A DNA stretch of 64,000 bases, taken from assembly GCF_035974275.1 (NCBI RefSeq), contig NZ_CP142422.1:1302001-1366000 (forward strand), written 5' to 3'. The position numbers were made by a program, and so were the translations under genes. The notes under the pieces were generated by a model. That model ran no database searches. It had not been told where the DNA came from and saw only the letters and a list, made by a program, of their open reading frames with translations. Positions 26,399 through 34,922 of this stretch are shown here, piece after piece. The stretch is from Chryseobacterium sp. MYb264 (lineage in GTDB: Bacteria; Bacteroidota; Bacteroidia; Flavobacteriales; Weeksellaceae). The first letter of the stretch is position 1. Each line of letters opens with the position of its first letter.

Positions 26399-28234
26399 AT
26401 GGAAAACAATAATACAGATCGTTCAGATATTATCAGGAAAGCCCTCGAAGAAATCCGACGATTGAAAAAACAGCTGGAAGAAAAGCAGGAATCCACCTTT
26501 GAACCCATAGCAGTCATAGGAATGGCCTGCCGCTTTCCAAAAGGAGCGCAAAATCCGGAAAAATTTTGGAAAGCCCTTAAAAATCAGGAAGACCTTATCG
26601 GCGCAGTTCCGGAAAAGAGATCCGAAGAAATTCTGGGTGGATCTTGGGAAGGAAGTCCTTTTTTAAAGGAAGCCGGATATCTGGAAGAGGATATAGATGC
26701 TTTTGACCACCGATTATTCCGTTTTTCTCCGCGTGAAGCAGAACGCACTGATCCTCAACAAAGGTTATTCCTGAAAGTATGTTGGGAAGCCCTTGAGAAT
26801 GCGGGTTATCCCCCCGATTCCTTACGAGGAAGCAAGACAGGTGTATATGCCGGAGTGATGCTGATGGAATATATGCAGCAACTCGCCAGTGAAAGAAAAC
26901 TGACCGCCCAGTTTGAACCTTATGATGTTTCAGGCAACGGATTTTCATTTATGTCAGGAAGAGCCAGCTATTTCTTTGGATTTCAGGGACCGGGTATGAC
27001 CACCGACACCGCCTGTTCTTCTTCTTTGGTAAGTATTGATCAGGCCTGCAAAGGATTATGGATGGGTGACTGCGATATGGCACTGGCGGGAGGAGTCAAT
27101 CTTCTTCTTTCTCAGGAGTCTACCGCTTTGTTTTCATCTTTGAATATCCTTTCTCCGGAATGCAGAAGCAAATCCTTTGATGCGGAAGCCAATGGTACGG
27201 TACGCGGTGAAGGTTGCGGCATCGTTATCCTGAAAAAATTATCAGATGCCCAGAAAGCAGGCGATCATATTCACGCTGTGATTAAAGCATCGGGAGTCAA
27301 TCAGGGAGGTCTTTCTTCCGGCCCGACTGTTCCGCACGGTCCTTCGCAGGAAATGTTGCTGAAAGAGGTCTGGAAAAAAGCAGGCATCAGCGAAACTGGT
27401 CCTGATTATATTGAAGCACATGGTACGGGAACTGAAATTGGTGATCCCATTGAAATGAATTCAATTATTCATTTACTACCCAAACAAAGGGAAACTCCGG
27501 TATATGTGGGAACGGTAAAATCTAATCTCGGACATCTTGAAGCAGCTGCCGGAGTTGCCGGATTTATAAAGACCGTACTTGCACTGGAGCATAAAAAAAT
27601 TCCTGGAAACCTTCATTTTAATACACCTTCGGCTCATATCAACTGGGAAGATTCGTGTATTGAAATACCAAAGAAAACCGTAGAATGGGAATCAGAAAAA
27701 CCAAGAACAGCCGCCATAAGTTCTTTTGGACTCAGCGGAACCAATGCGCATATCGTTCTTCAGGAATATGAATCTCCTTTCTCGTCCGATGAAGAGACAT
27801 CGAAAAAAGCTTTACTGTGGCCGCTTCGTTTCAGTGCCCGAAATCAATCATGCCTAAGGGATCAATGGGCTGCTTTTGCACTTTTCCTAAAAGAAAATGA
27901 AAACGTGAATATAAAAGAGCTTTCCTACAGCCAAAATACATCCAGAGCTGATTTTAAGGAAAAGCAGATGGTGTGGGCAGCAAGCCGGGATGAAGCACTC
28001 GAAATACTGGAAGCTGCGCTTGCCGATGAATCAGATAGCGTAAATATCCATGGATTATGGAGAAGCAGCAACGATGTACCGGAAGATATTCATTCGACAC
28101 AAAAAATATTCGCAGAGTGGATAGCGGGAAAAAAGATTGATTGGAAAACCTTTTATCAGGGATCCAATACACGTAGAATTATGGTTCCGAACTACCAGTT
28201 CAGGGAAAAAGTATTTGGTTTAAAAACAACCTGA
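26399..28234 (+). CDS. Stand-alone ketosynthase (AT deleted)
   Basis: A 611-residue KS protein. The N-terminal ~40 residues form a charged coiled coil (IIRKALEEIRRLKKQLEEK) like cis-AT docking helices. The KS (residues ~40-460) is complete: Cys206 in DTACSSS, EAHGTGTEIGDP and SNLGHLEAAAG. After the KS come the usual KS-AT linker and then, with no AT between, a post-AT-linker-like end (AGKKIDWKTFYQ, MVPNYQFREKVFGL). No carrier is encoded, so its partner is probably the ACP that opens the next protein. It could add another malonyl unit or only transfer the acyl chain. It starts 15 bp after the PKS gene. Confidence 0.85.
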   Translation: MENNNTDRSDIIRKALEEIRRLKKQLEEKQESTFEPIAVIGMACRFPKGAQNPEKFWKALKNQEDLIGAVPEKRSEEILGGSWEGSPFLKEAGYLEEDIDAFDHRLFRFSPREAERTDPQQRLFLKVCWEALENAGYPPDSLRGSKTGVYAGVMLMEYMQQLASERKLTAQFEPYDVSGNGFSFMSGRASYFFGFQGPGMTTDTACSSSLVSIDQACKGLWMGDCDMALAGGVNLLLSQESTALFSSLNILSPECRSKSFDAEANGTVRGEGCGIVILKKLSDAQKAGDHIHAVIKASGVNQGGLSSGPTVPHGPSQEMLLKEVWKKAGISETGPDYIEAHGTGTEIGDPIEMNSIIHLLPKQRETPVYVGTVKSNLGHLEAAAGVAGFIKTVLALEHKKIPGNLHFNTPSAHINWEDSCIEIPKKTVEWESEKPRTAAISSFGLSGTNAHIVLQEYESPFSSDEETSKKALLWPLRFSARNQSCLRDQWAAFALFLKENENVNIKELSYSQNTSRADFKEKQMVWAASRDEALEILEAALADESDSVNIHGLWRSSNDVPEDIHSTQKIFAEWIAGKKIDWKTFYQGSNTRRIMVPNYQFREKVFGLKTT

Positions 28235-28280
28235 TACCAAGGAAAAATATCAGAATAAAGAAAACAATTAAAACAATAAT

Positions 28281-31200
28281 GTGACTACAATAGAACAAGA
28301 ATCTCCAAAACTAATACTGACAAGTGTTTCAGAAGCTTTCGAGTATCTTCAGAAGAACCTCATGGAGGAACTGAAGCTTGACGAAGATGAACTTGACGAG
28401 CTGGAAAATGATGAAAACCTCTTTACCATTGGTCTGGACTCTATTGCCATGGCCGATCTTACCGCAAGATGGAAGAAAGAGCTGGGCATTGAGGTGAGAA
28501 GCACAGATTTTCTGAGAGAACCTACTTTGCAGAGCTGGGCAGAATTTATATTTGAACAAATCGACACCCAAAACGACATACTGGCCTCCGAAGATCCTAT
28601 TTTTAATTTATATGAAAATGATACCGAATCACGCCATGACCAGTTTAAACTAAGCGAGATACAGAATGCTTATGTGGTCGGCAGAAATACAGAATTACCC
28701 TGGGGCGGCATCAGCTGCTACGGATATTTTGAAATGAATACCACCCATCTCGATACCAATGCGTTGCAGCTTGCAGTAAATGATCTGGTCAAAAGGCATG
28801 AAATGCTTCGTATAAGAATCGACAACAATGGTTTTCAGAGGATTTTACCTACAATGAATTATCATGTAACAATCTACAGATTACAGGAAAACAGCGATCT
28901 GGAAGTACATTTAAAAGAAATCAGAAATCAGATGAAAAGCCAGATCATTCCTTTGGATCACCCATTATTTGATCTTCGGGTCAGCGAAATGGAAAAAGGA
29001 ACGTGGCGTATCCATTTCGGAATGGATTTTATTGCGAGTGACGCGTTGAGCCTTCGTCTTTTCTGGAGGGATCTGTCTGTTTTATATTCACAGAGGCTTA
29101 AAAATGATCCCTATCAAAAACCGTTACCGGAAATTAAAGCTTCCTACAAGGATTATCTCAACTATCTTGAGCTCAGAAAAAATACCGACCGTTATCATGA
29201 AGATCGCAATTACTGGCTGAACAGGCTGGATACATTATCTGCTCCTCCCCGATTACCTTTAAAAAAACAGATCAGCGCTTTCGGTCATACCGCAGAAGAA
29301 TTTTCTCATTTTGAACAAACTTTTACCCGGAAGCAATGGGAAAAATTCTGCCTTCATGCAGCACAGAAGAAACTGACTCCCACAGCAGCCCTGATGAGCC
29401 TTTTTTCTGAAGTACTTTCCGCATGGGGTGCAGGATCTCAGTTTGGATTAATGCTTACGGTTTTCGAAAGAGATCCCGTGCATCTGGATATTGATCAGGT
29501 AATTGGTGATTTTACACATCTATCTCTTCTGAGCATTAACCGACTTGAAAAAAGTCTGGAAGAAAACGCTATCGCTTTGCAGTGGCAGATACAGGAGGAT
29601 TTAGAACATACCACCTATTCTGCCGTGGAAGTTGTGAAAGAACTTAACCGTATCAATCCCTCCGCGGAACTTTTTTATCCGGTTGTTTTCACAAGCGCAC
29701 TGGGTTTAAGCAAAGACGGAAATGATTTGGGAGATCCCTCTTTATTTGGAAATGTAGGATATTCTTCCTCGCAAACACCACAAGTCTGGCTGGATGCTCA
29801 GGTCATGACCAAAAACGGAGACATGATCATAGCGTGGGATGCTTTAAATACCATATTTCCTGAAAGTCTTATCTCTAAAATGTTTGACGCGTATGCCAAC
29901 CTCATCGAAAAATCAATACGGGAAATATCCTTTTGGGAAACAACCATAACTGACCTTAGACCTCAGGATCAGACTGATATTCAGAATTTAGTAAACAAGA
30001 CCTTTCATGACAATCCGGATTTGCGGCTGCACCAACAGATCTTGGAGCACGCAAAAAATAATCCTGAGAGTACGGCTATTATTTATGAAGGAAAAACCTA
30101 CTCTTATCGGGAATTGATTGAAAGAGCAAACCATATTTCATCATTACTGCAAAAACAGAATGTCCAGAAAGGAGCCCGAATTGTCATTCAGATGAAAAAA
30201 TCATTTGATTCTGTGGCTGTGATTCTTGGTATTGTTCAGTATGGGGCATCGTATATTCCCATGTCACACAATAATCCTGAAATCAGGACGATAGAAATCA
30301 TTCAGCAGTCAGAAGCACATGGTTTCATTACAGATCAGGAATTTGATATTCAATCGATACAATATGAAAGCTTCTTTTACGTAAAACACGCTGATATTGC
30401 ATGGGATTTTGTTGATTTTAAACCCAATCCTATTTCTAAGGATGACGTTGCCTATATCATTTTCACCTCCGGATCTACAGGGAAACCTAAAGGGGTTGTC
30501 ATTACCCATGAGGCAGCCATTAATACTGTATTGGATGTCAACAGACGCTTTCAGGTAAGCAGCCGGGATTCCGTATTGGGAGTTTCTGCCTACAGCTTTG
30601 ACCTGTCTGTATATGATATTTTCGGGGTGCTGGGAGCGGGAGGAAAGCTCATTGTTCCCACTGAAGAAGAACGCATTGACCCTATTGCATGGAAATCTCT
30701 GATCCATCAGCATCAGATCACGGTATGGAACTCTGTTCCCGCTTTGTTCAATATCCTGCTGGATTCCCTTTCGGAGCAAACGCAGCTTCCGATTCAAAAA
30801 GTTTTTTTATCTGGAGACTGGATTCCGTTATCTACCTTTGAACGGATGAAAAAACGTATGCCGCAAGCTGATCTTGTGAGCATGGGAGGGGCTACCGAGG
30901 CTTCTATATGGTCGAATTATTATAAAGTGACGGAAATCAAAGAAGGCTGGACTTCCATTCCTTACGGTTTTCCTCTGTCCAACCAGGCATTTTATATTCT
31001 GGATGAATTTGGAAAACCTTGCCCTGAATTTGTTAAAGGAAAACTTCATATTGCAGGAAAAGGCCTTGCCAAAGGATATTGGGGACGTGAAGATTTAACA
31101 CAAAAAACATTTTATATCCACCCTTCGCTTCATATCAGACTTTACGATACGGGAGATTACGGACAGTATTTGGAAGGAGGACTTATAGAATTTCTGGGAC

Positions 31201-34085
31201 GAAAAGATGATCAGCTCAAAATCAATGGCTACCGTATAGAGATCGGAGAAATACAGATGGCTTTTCAGCAGTGTGATCCTGCTTTAGACCCTGTAATTCT
31301 TTCTATAGGTGAAAAGGAGGCTCATAAAAAACTCGTCGCGTTTGTCAAATCAGATGAAGCTAACTTTTCTGAATCTGAATTAAAAAGCAAACTCGCTAAT
31401 TATCTTCCGCCTTATTTTATTCCCGATGCTATCATTGCATTGGCAAGCTATCCCGTAACCGCCAACGGAAAGATAGACCGTACTCAATTGGTACAAATTG
31501 CCACAGAACGAACCTCTTCCCAACCGGAAAAAACAATTCTGAAAACAGAAATGCAAAACAGAAATACCCATCCTGTTCTGAAAGTAGTCCGCGATGTATT
31601 TAATATGCCGGAACTGACTGATCAGGATCAATTCAACGAACTGGGCGTTTCTTCTATGGATATTATCCGCTTGGCAAATCAGCTGGAAACCCAGTTTCTT
31701 GACCGCCCTACAGTGGGTGATATGGTAAGACTGTCTTCTGCAGCTGAACTTATCGATTATTATCTTGATAAAAATATTCAATTGGATAAACTGGAAGATA
31801 ATCCAATTCACTCTGTTCCGCCTCAGTATCTTTTATATTCGGCAGAACAGATGAACTATCTGAACGGATTACCCCTTATGGATCAGTTGGAAGAAAGACA
31901 ACGTTATAAAAAAAGCCGTATTGCACAGCGTAAAGATTTGGGTGCTAACGATCGGATTTCATTAGCTGAAACATCAAAAAATGAAACCCACAGCTCCTGG
32001 AGAAAAAGTTATAGAAATTTCCTTGACCGAATGGTTCTTTTTGAAGAATTCAAAGCCTATTTAAACTTATGTTCTGCTCAGCTTATGGATCAGCGGGCAC
32101 GTTTTAATTACGCTTCATCGGGAGGAATTTATCCTGTACAGATTTACATCACCGTTTTCGGGAATAAAGTAGAACATGTGAAGGAAGGTTATTATTATTT
32201 TGATCCTTATCAGCAGGAACTGATATTCATTTCGGATGATCATGTAATCCATCCTTCTCAGCTTAATTTTAATCATGAATGGCTGGATCAGGGTGCTTTT
32301 GCAATACATCTTGTTGCTGATATGCAGGCTATTTACCCTGTTTATCAGAAAGAATCTCTTCGATTCTCAATGCTGGAAGCCGGATTTATGGCACAACTGC
32401 TGGAAGCGGACGGAGCACAATATCAGATTGGAAGCTGCCAGTTGGGAGGTTATGATTTTGAACAGATCAGAAAAAATCTTCATCTTTCAGAACAGCATTA
32501 TTACCTGCACACCTTAATTGCCGGACCTATCGATTTTCAATCTGAAAAAGCCAAGATGCAGGCAGAACGTGATGCCTTTGAATGGCAGAAACACACAGCT
32601 TCATTAAACATTTTGGTATCCGAATGCGAAGAAAAAGAAATTCAGCTTTGGGTGGAAGATGAGAAATTGAAATTCAGAGCACCTGAAGGAGCACTTACCC
32701 CCGATCTTCTGGAAAAATTAAAATTTCAAAAGACATTTCTGATTCCTTATCTGCATTCAGAAACCTTTAAGCTTTACCAGGAAAAGCACGGCAGATTTGA
32801 GCTTACCCCAATACAGTCGGCATTTCTGATGGGAAGAGATCATTCTTTTGAACTGGGAAATGTAGGCTCCCATTACTACAGCGAACTGAAATGGCCTCAT
32901 CTGGATGTTGAGAAACTTGAAAAAACTGTCAACCGCATCATAGGACTTCACGATGCACTGAGAACAGTCATTTATGAAGACGGCACCCAAGCCGTTTTAC
33001 CGGAACAGCCTTATTATAAGATTAAATTGTCAGATGAGCGCCCTGAGAATATCCGCAAAGAAAGATCTCATCATAAATATCCTCTGGGCAAATGGCCGAT
33101 GTTTCATTTTGAAGTGAGCAGACCGGATACGGAAAATACACTCCTGCATTTGAGTGTAGACCTGCTTTTACTTGATGCGTGGAGTGCCGATCTGCTGATG
33201 CGGGAAATTATTAAAGCTTATCAGGGGCATGAAATTAAAAAGCCTTCCTATACCGTAAAACAGTATATCGCGGATGAAAAAAAATGGCATCTGAATCATA
33301 AACATTTTATTGAGAAAGCCGAAGAATATTGGTTATCCAAATTAAATAACATCCCATCCGGACCAGAACTTCCGTTCTCAAAACCTTTGTCGGAGATTGA
33401 AAACCCAAAGTTCAGGAGATACACCTTCGCCATTCAGGAAAAGGATATTCAGACCCTGAATACCAGAGCCGGGCAATACGGTCTGAGTGCTACCGCAGTA
33501 TTTGCCACCCTATTTTCCAAACTCCTGTCTTTATGGAGCAACGGAAAAGCCCTCACTCTGAATATGACCTTATTCAACCGTTTAGGTCTGCATCCTGATG
33601 TCAACGAGGTGATGGGAGATTTTACCAATGTCGCATTCATATCCTATTTCCCGGAACTCAAAGCCAGTTTCCTACAGGAATCTACCGCTATTCAGGAACA
33701 GATATGGCAGGCTGTAGAGCACAGGGCTAAAAACGGACTGGAAGTTTTAAGAGCTCTTAACAAAAACAATCCTGGTAAAGCTGTTATGCCCGTCGTATTC
33801 ACCAGCTTGCTGAGCAGCGAGTCTGCCGATATGGAAAACAATTTTTTCCCTGAAGGCGTAAAAGAAGTATTTGCCGTGAGCCAGACACCTCAGGTGGTTA
33901 TCGACCATCAGATCTACCGTCGGGGAGATGAATATTTAATCAACTGGGACGTGGTGGAAGAAGCTTTCGATCTTCATCAGCCCGAAAAAATAATGGCTCT
34001 TTATGAGCAGTGGATCCATCAGATCATTTCAGCAGAACGCTGGGATTTTCAGCTGGATACAAATTCTTTCAAAACTATATTTTAA
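28281..34085 (+). CDS. NRPS: ACP-Cy-A(Cys)-PCP-Ox-TubC-like-Cy
   Basis: A 1934-residue synthetase with a likely GTG start at 28281. An N-terminal ACP has GLDSI (Ser54). Cy1 (~120-560) has LSEIQNAYVVGR and Asp249/Asp254 of DxxxxD. The A domain (~580-1085) has FTSGSTGKPKG; pocket residues DLxxY, N (WNSVP), S (LSGDW) and IW (ASIWS) fit cysteine. The PCP has GVSSMD (Ser1125). Residues ~1160-1430 are an FMN nitroreductase/SagB-like oxidase (RFNYASSGGIYPVQ), so a thiazole is expected. A TubC-like segment (~1440-1490) precedes Cy2 (LTPIQSAFLMGR; Asp1627/Asp1632), which ends the protein, leaving its A domain on the next synthetase. Confidence 0.9.
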   Translation: MTTIEQESPKLILTSVSEAFEYLQKNLMEELKLDEDELDELENDENLFTIGLDSIAMADLTARWKKELGIEVRSTDFLREPTLQSWAEFIFEQIDTQNDILASEDPIFNLYENDTESRHDQFKLSEIQNAYVVGRNTELPWGGISCYGYFEMNTTHLDTNALQLAVNDLVKRHEMLRIRIDNNGFQRILPTMNYHVTIYRLQENSDLEVHLKEIRNQMKSQIIPLDHPLFDLRVSEMEKGTWRIHFGMDFIASDALSLRLFWRDLSVLYSQRLKNDPYQKPLPEIKASYKDYLNYLELRKNTDRYHEDRNYWLNRLDTLSAPPRLPLKKQISAFGHTAEEFSHFEQTFTRKQWEKFCLHAAQKKLTPTAALMSLFSEVLSAWGAGSQFGLMLTVFERDPVHLDIDQVIGDFTHLSLLSINRLEKSLEENAIALQWQIQEDLEHTTYSAVEVVKELNRINPSAELFYPVVFTSALGLSKDGNDLGDPSLFGNVGYSSSQTPQVWLDAQVMTKNGDMIIAWDALNTIFPESLISKMFDAYANLIEKSIREISFWETTITDLRPQDQTDIQNLVNKTFHDNPDLRLHQQILEHAKNNPESTAIIYEGKTYSYRELIERANHISSLLQKQNVQKGARIVIQMKKSFDSVAVILGIVQYGASYIPMSHNNPEIRTIEIIQQSEAHGFITDQEFDIQSIQYESFFYVKHADIAWDFVDFKPNPISKDDVAYIIFTSGSTGKPKGVVITHEAAINTVLDVNRRFQVSSRDSVLGVSAYSFDLSVYDIFGVLGAGGKLIVPTEEERIDPIAWKSLIHQHQITVWNSVPALFNILLDSLSEQTQLPIQKVFLSGDWIPLSTFERMKKRMPQADLVSMGGATEASIWSNYYKVTEIKEGWTSIPYGFPLSNQAFYILDEFGKPCPEFVKGKLHIAGKGLAKGYWGREDLTQKTFYIHPSLHIRLYDTGDYGQYLEGGLIEFLGRKDDQLKINGYRIEIGEIQMAFQQCDPALDPVILSIGEKEAHKKLVAFVKSDEANFSESELKSKLANYLPPYFIPDAIIALASYPVTANGKIDRTQLVQIATERTSSQPEKTILKTEMQNRNTHPVLKVVRDVFNMPELTDQDQFNELGVSSMDIIRLANQLETQFLDRPTVGDMVRLSSAAELIDYYLDKNIQLDKLEDNPIHSVPPQYLLYSAEQMNYLNGLPLMDQLEERQRYKKSRIAQRKDLGANDRISLAETSKNETHSSWRKSYRNFLDRMVLFEEFKAYLNLCSAQLMDQRARFNYASSGGIYPVQIYITVFGNKVEHVKEGYYYFDPYQQELIFISDDHVIHPSQLNFNHEWLDQGAFAIHLVADMQAIYPVYQKESLRFSMLEAGFMAQLLEADGAQYQIGSCQLGGYDFEQIRKNLHLSEQHYYLHTLIAGPIDFQSEKAKMQAERDAFEWQKHTASLNILVSECEEKEIQLWVEDEKLKFRAPEGALTPDLLEKLKFQKTFLIPYLHSETFKLYQEKHGRFELTPIQSAFLMGRDHSFELGNVGSHYYSELKWPHLDVEKLEKTVNRIIGLHDALRTVIYEDGTQAVLPEQPYYKIKLSDERPENIRKERSHHKYPLGKWPMFHFEVSRPDTENTLLHLSVDLLLLDAWSADLLMREIIKAYQGHEIKKPSYTVKQYIADEKKWHLNHKHFIEKAEEYWLSKLNNIPSGPELPFSKPLSEIENPKFRRYTFAIQEKDIQTLNTRAGQYGLSATAVFATLFSKLLSLWSNGKALTLNMTLFNRLGLHPDVNEVMGDFTNVAFISYFPELKASFLQESTAIQEQIWQAVEHRAKNGLEVLRALNKNNPGKAVMPVVFTSLLSSESADMENNFFPEGVKEVFAVSQTPQVVIDHQIYRRGDEYLINWDVVEEAFDLHQPEKIMALYEQWIHQIISAERWDFQLDTNSFKTIF

Positions 34086-34107
34086 AACTATTACAAATTA
34101 AAACGCT

Positions 34108-34908
34108 ATGAATCATCTACAAAAATGGTTTCCCTTTAACCATAGAAAAATATTGGAAGAAAATGAAAAAGGAAATACCTTCCGCCATTCGGAAGAGCGA
34201 ATTCAGGTTTTTTGTTTTCCTTCAGCAGGAAGCAGTGCAGGCCTTTACAGAGCCTGGTGCGAGGCTACTAAAAATAACGAGGAAATTGATTTTATTCCTG
34301 TAGAAATCCCCGGACGCGGAAATCATATCTCGTCGCCAGCCGCACGCTCTATTAATGAGCTGACCGAAGCTTTTTTAGAAGTATTTCCAGAGGTGGTACG
34401 TGCTCCTTATATTATTTACGGACACAGTTTTGGCGCGGCAGTCGCATTTCAGGTAGCTTATGCTTTGCAGGAAAAAGGTTTCCGGTTGCCTGAAAAACTG
34501 ATTGTTGCAGGAAGACACGCTCCCCACATGAAAGATCCTAATCCTCTAAGCAGCACCAGCACAGATGCTGAAATCATTGAAGAGATTAAAAAGATGGGCG
34601 GTACTCCTGCTGCCATCCTGAATCATCCTGAAATGTTGCAGTTTACCCTTTCCCAACTGCGTGCAGACCTTCGCACCCATGAATCATTACGGTATGTAGG
34701 GCAACAGCTTCACATCCCTATTGAAGCCCACTGCGCCACACAGGATGATGCCCATAAAGCTATTGTGGAATACTGGAAAGATGTGACAACAGAGGAGTTT
34801 AAGATCAAAGAATTTGAAGGTCATCATTTTTTCATACAGGCATTGGGAAACCAATATCTGAACGAATTAATGGATACCGTTTACCAGACTAAAAAATCAC
34901 TTTTCTAA
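34108..34908 (+). CDS. Type II thioesterase
   Basis: A 266-residue alpha/beta hydrolase of the GrsT/YbtT type, which clears misloaded or stalled thioesters from carrier domains. Visible features are FCFPSAGSSAGLYRAW near residue 37, the nucleophile GHSFGA (Ser107) and the C-terminal catalytic His in FEGHHFFI. It lies between two NRPS genes with 22- and 14-bp gaps and is clearly in the operon. YbtT and PchC hold comparable places in yersiniabactin and pyochelin clusters. Confidence 0.9.
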   Translation: MNHLQKWFPFNHRKILEENEKGNTFRHSEERIQVFCFPSAGSSAGLYRAWCEATKNNEEIDFIPVEIPGRGNHISSPAARSINELTEAFLEVFPEVVRAPYIIYGHSFGAAVAFQVAYALQEKGFRLPEKLIVAGRHAPHMKDPNPLSSTSTDAEIIEEIKKMGGTPAAILNHPEMLQFTLSQLRADLRTHESLRYVGQQLHIPIEAHCATQDDAHKAIVEYWKDVTTEEFKIKEFEGHHFFIQALGNQYLNELMDTVYQTKKSLF

Positions 34909-34922
34909 ATTTATTTAAACCT

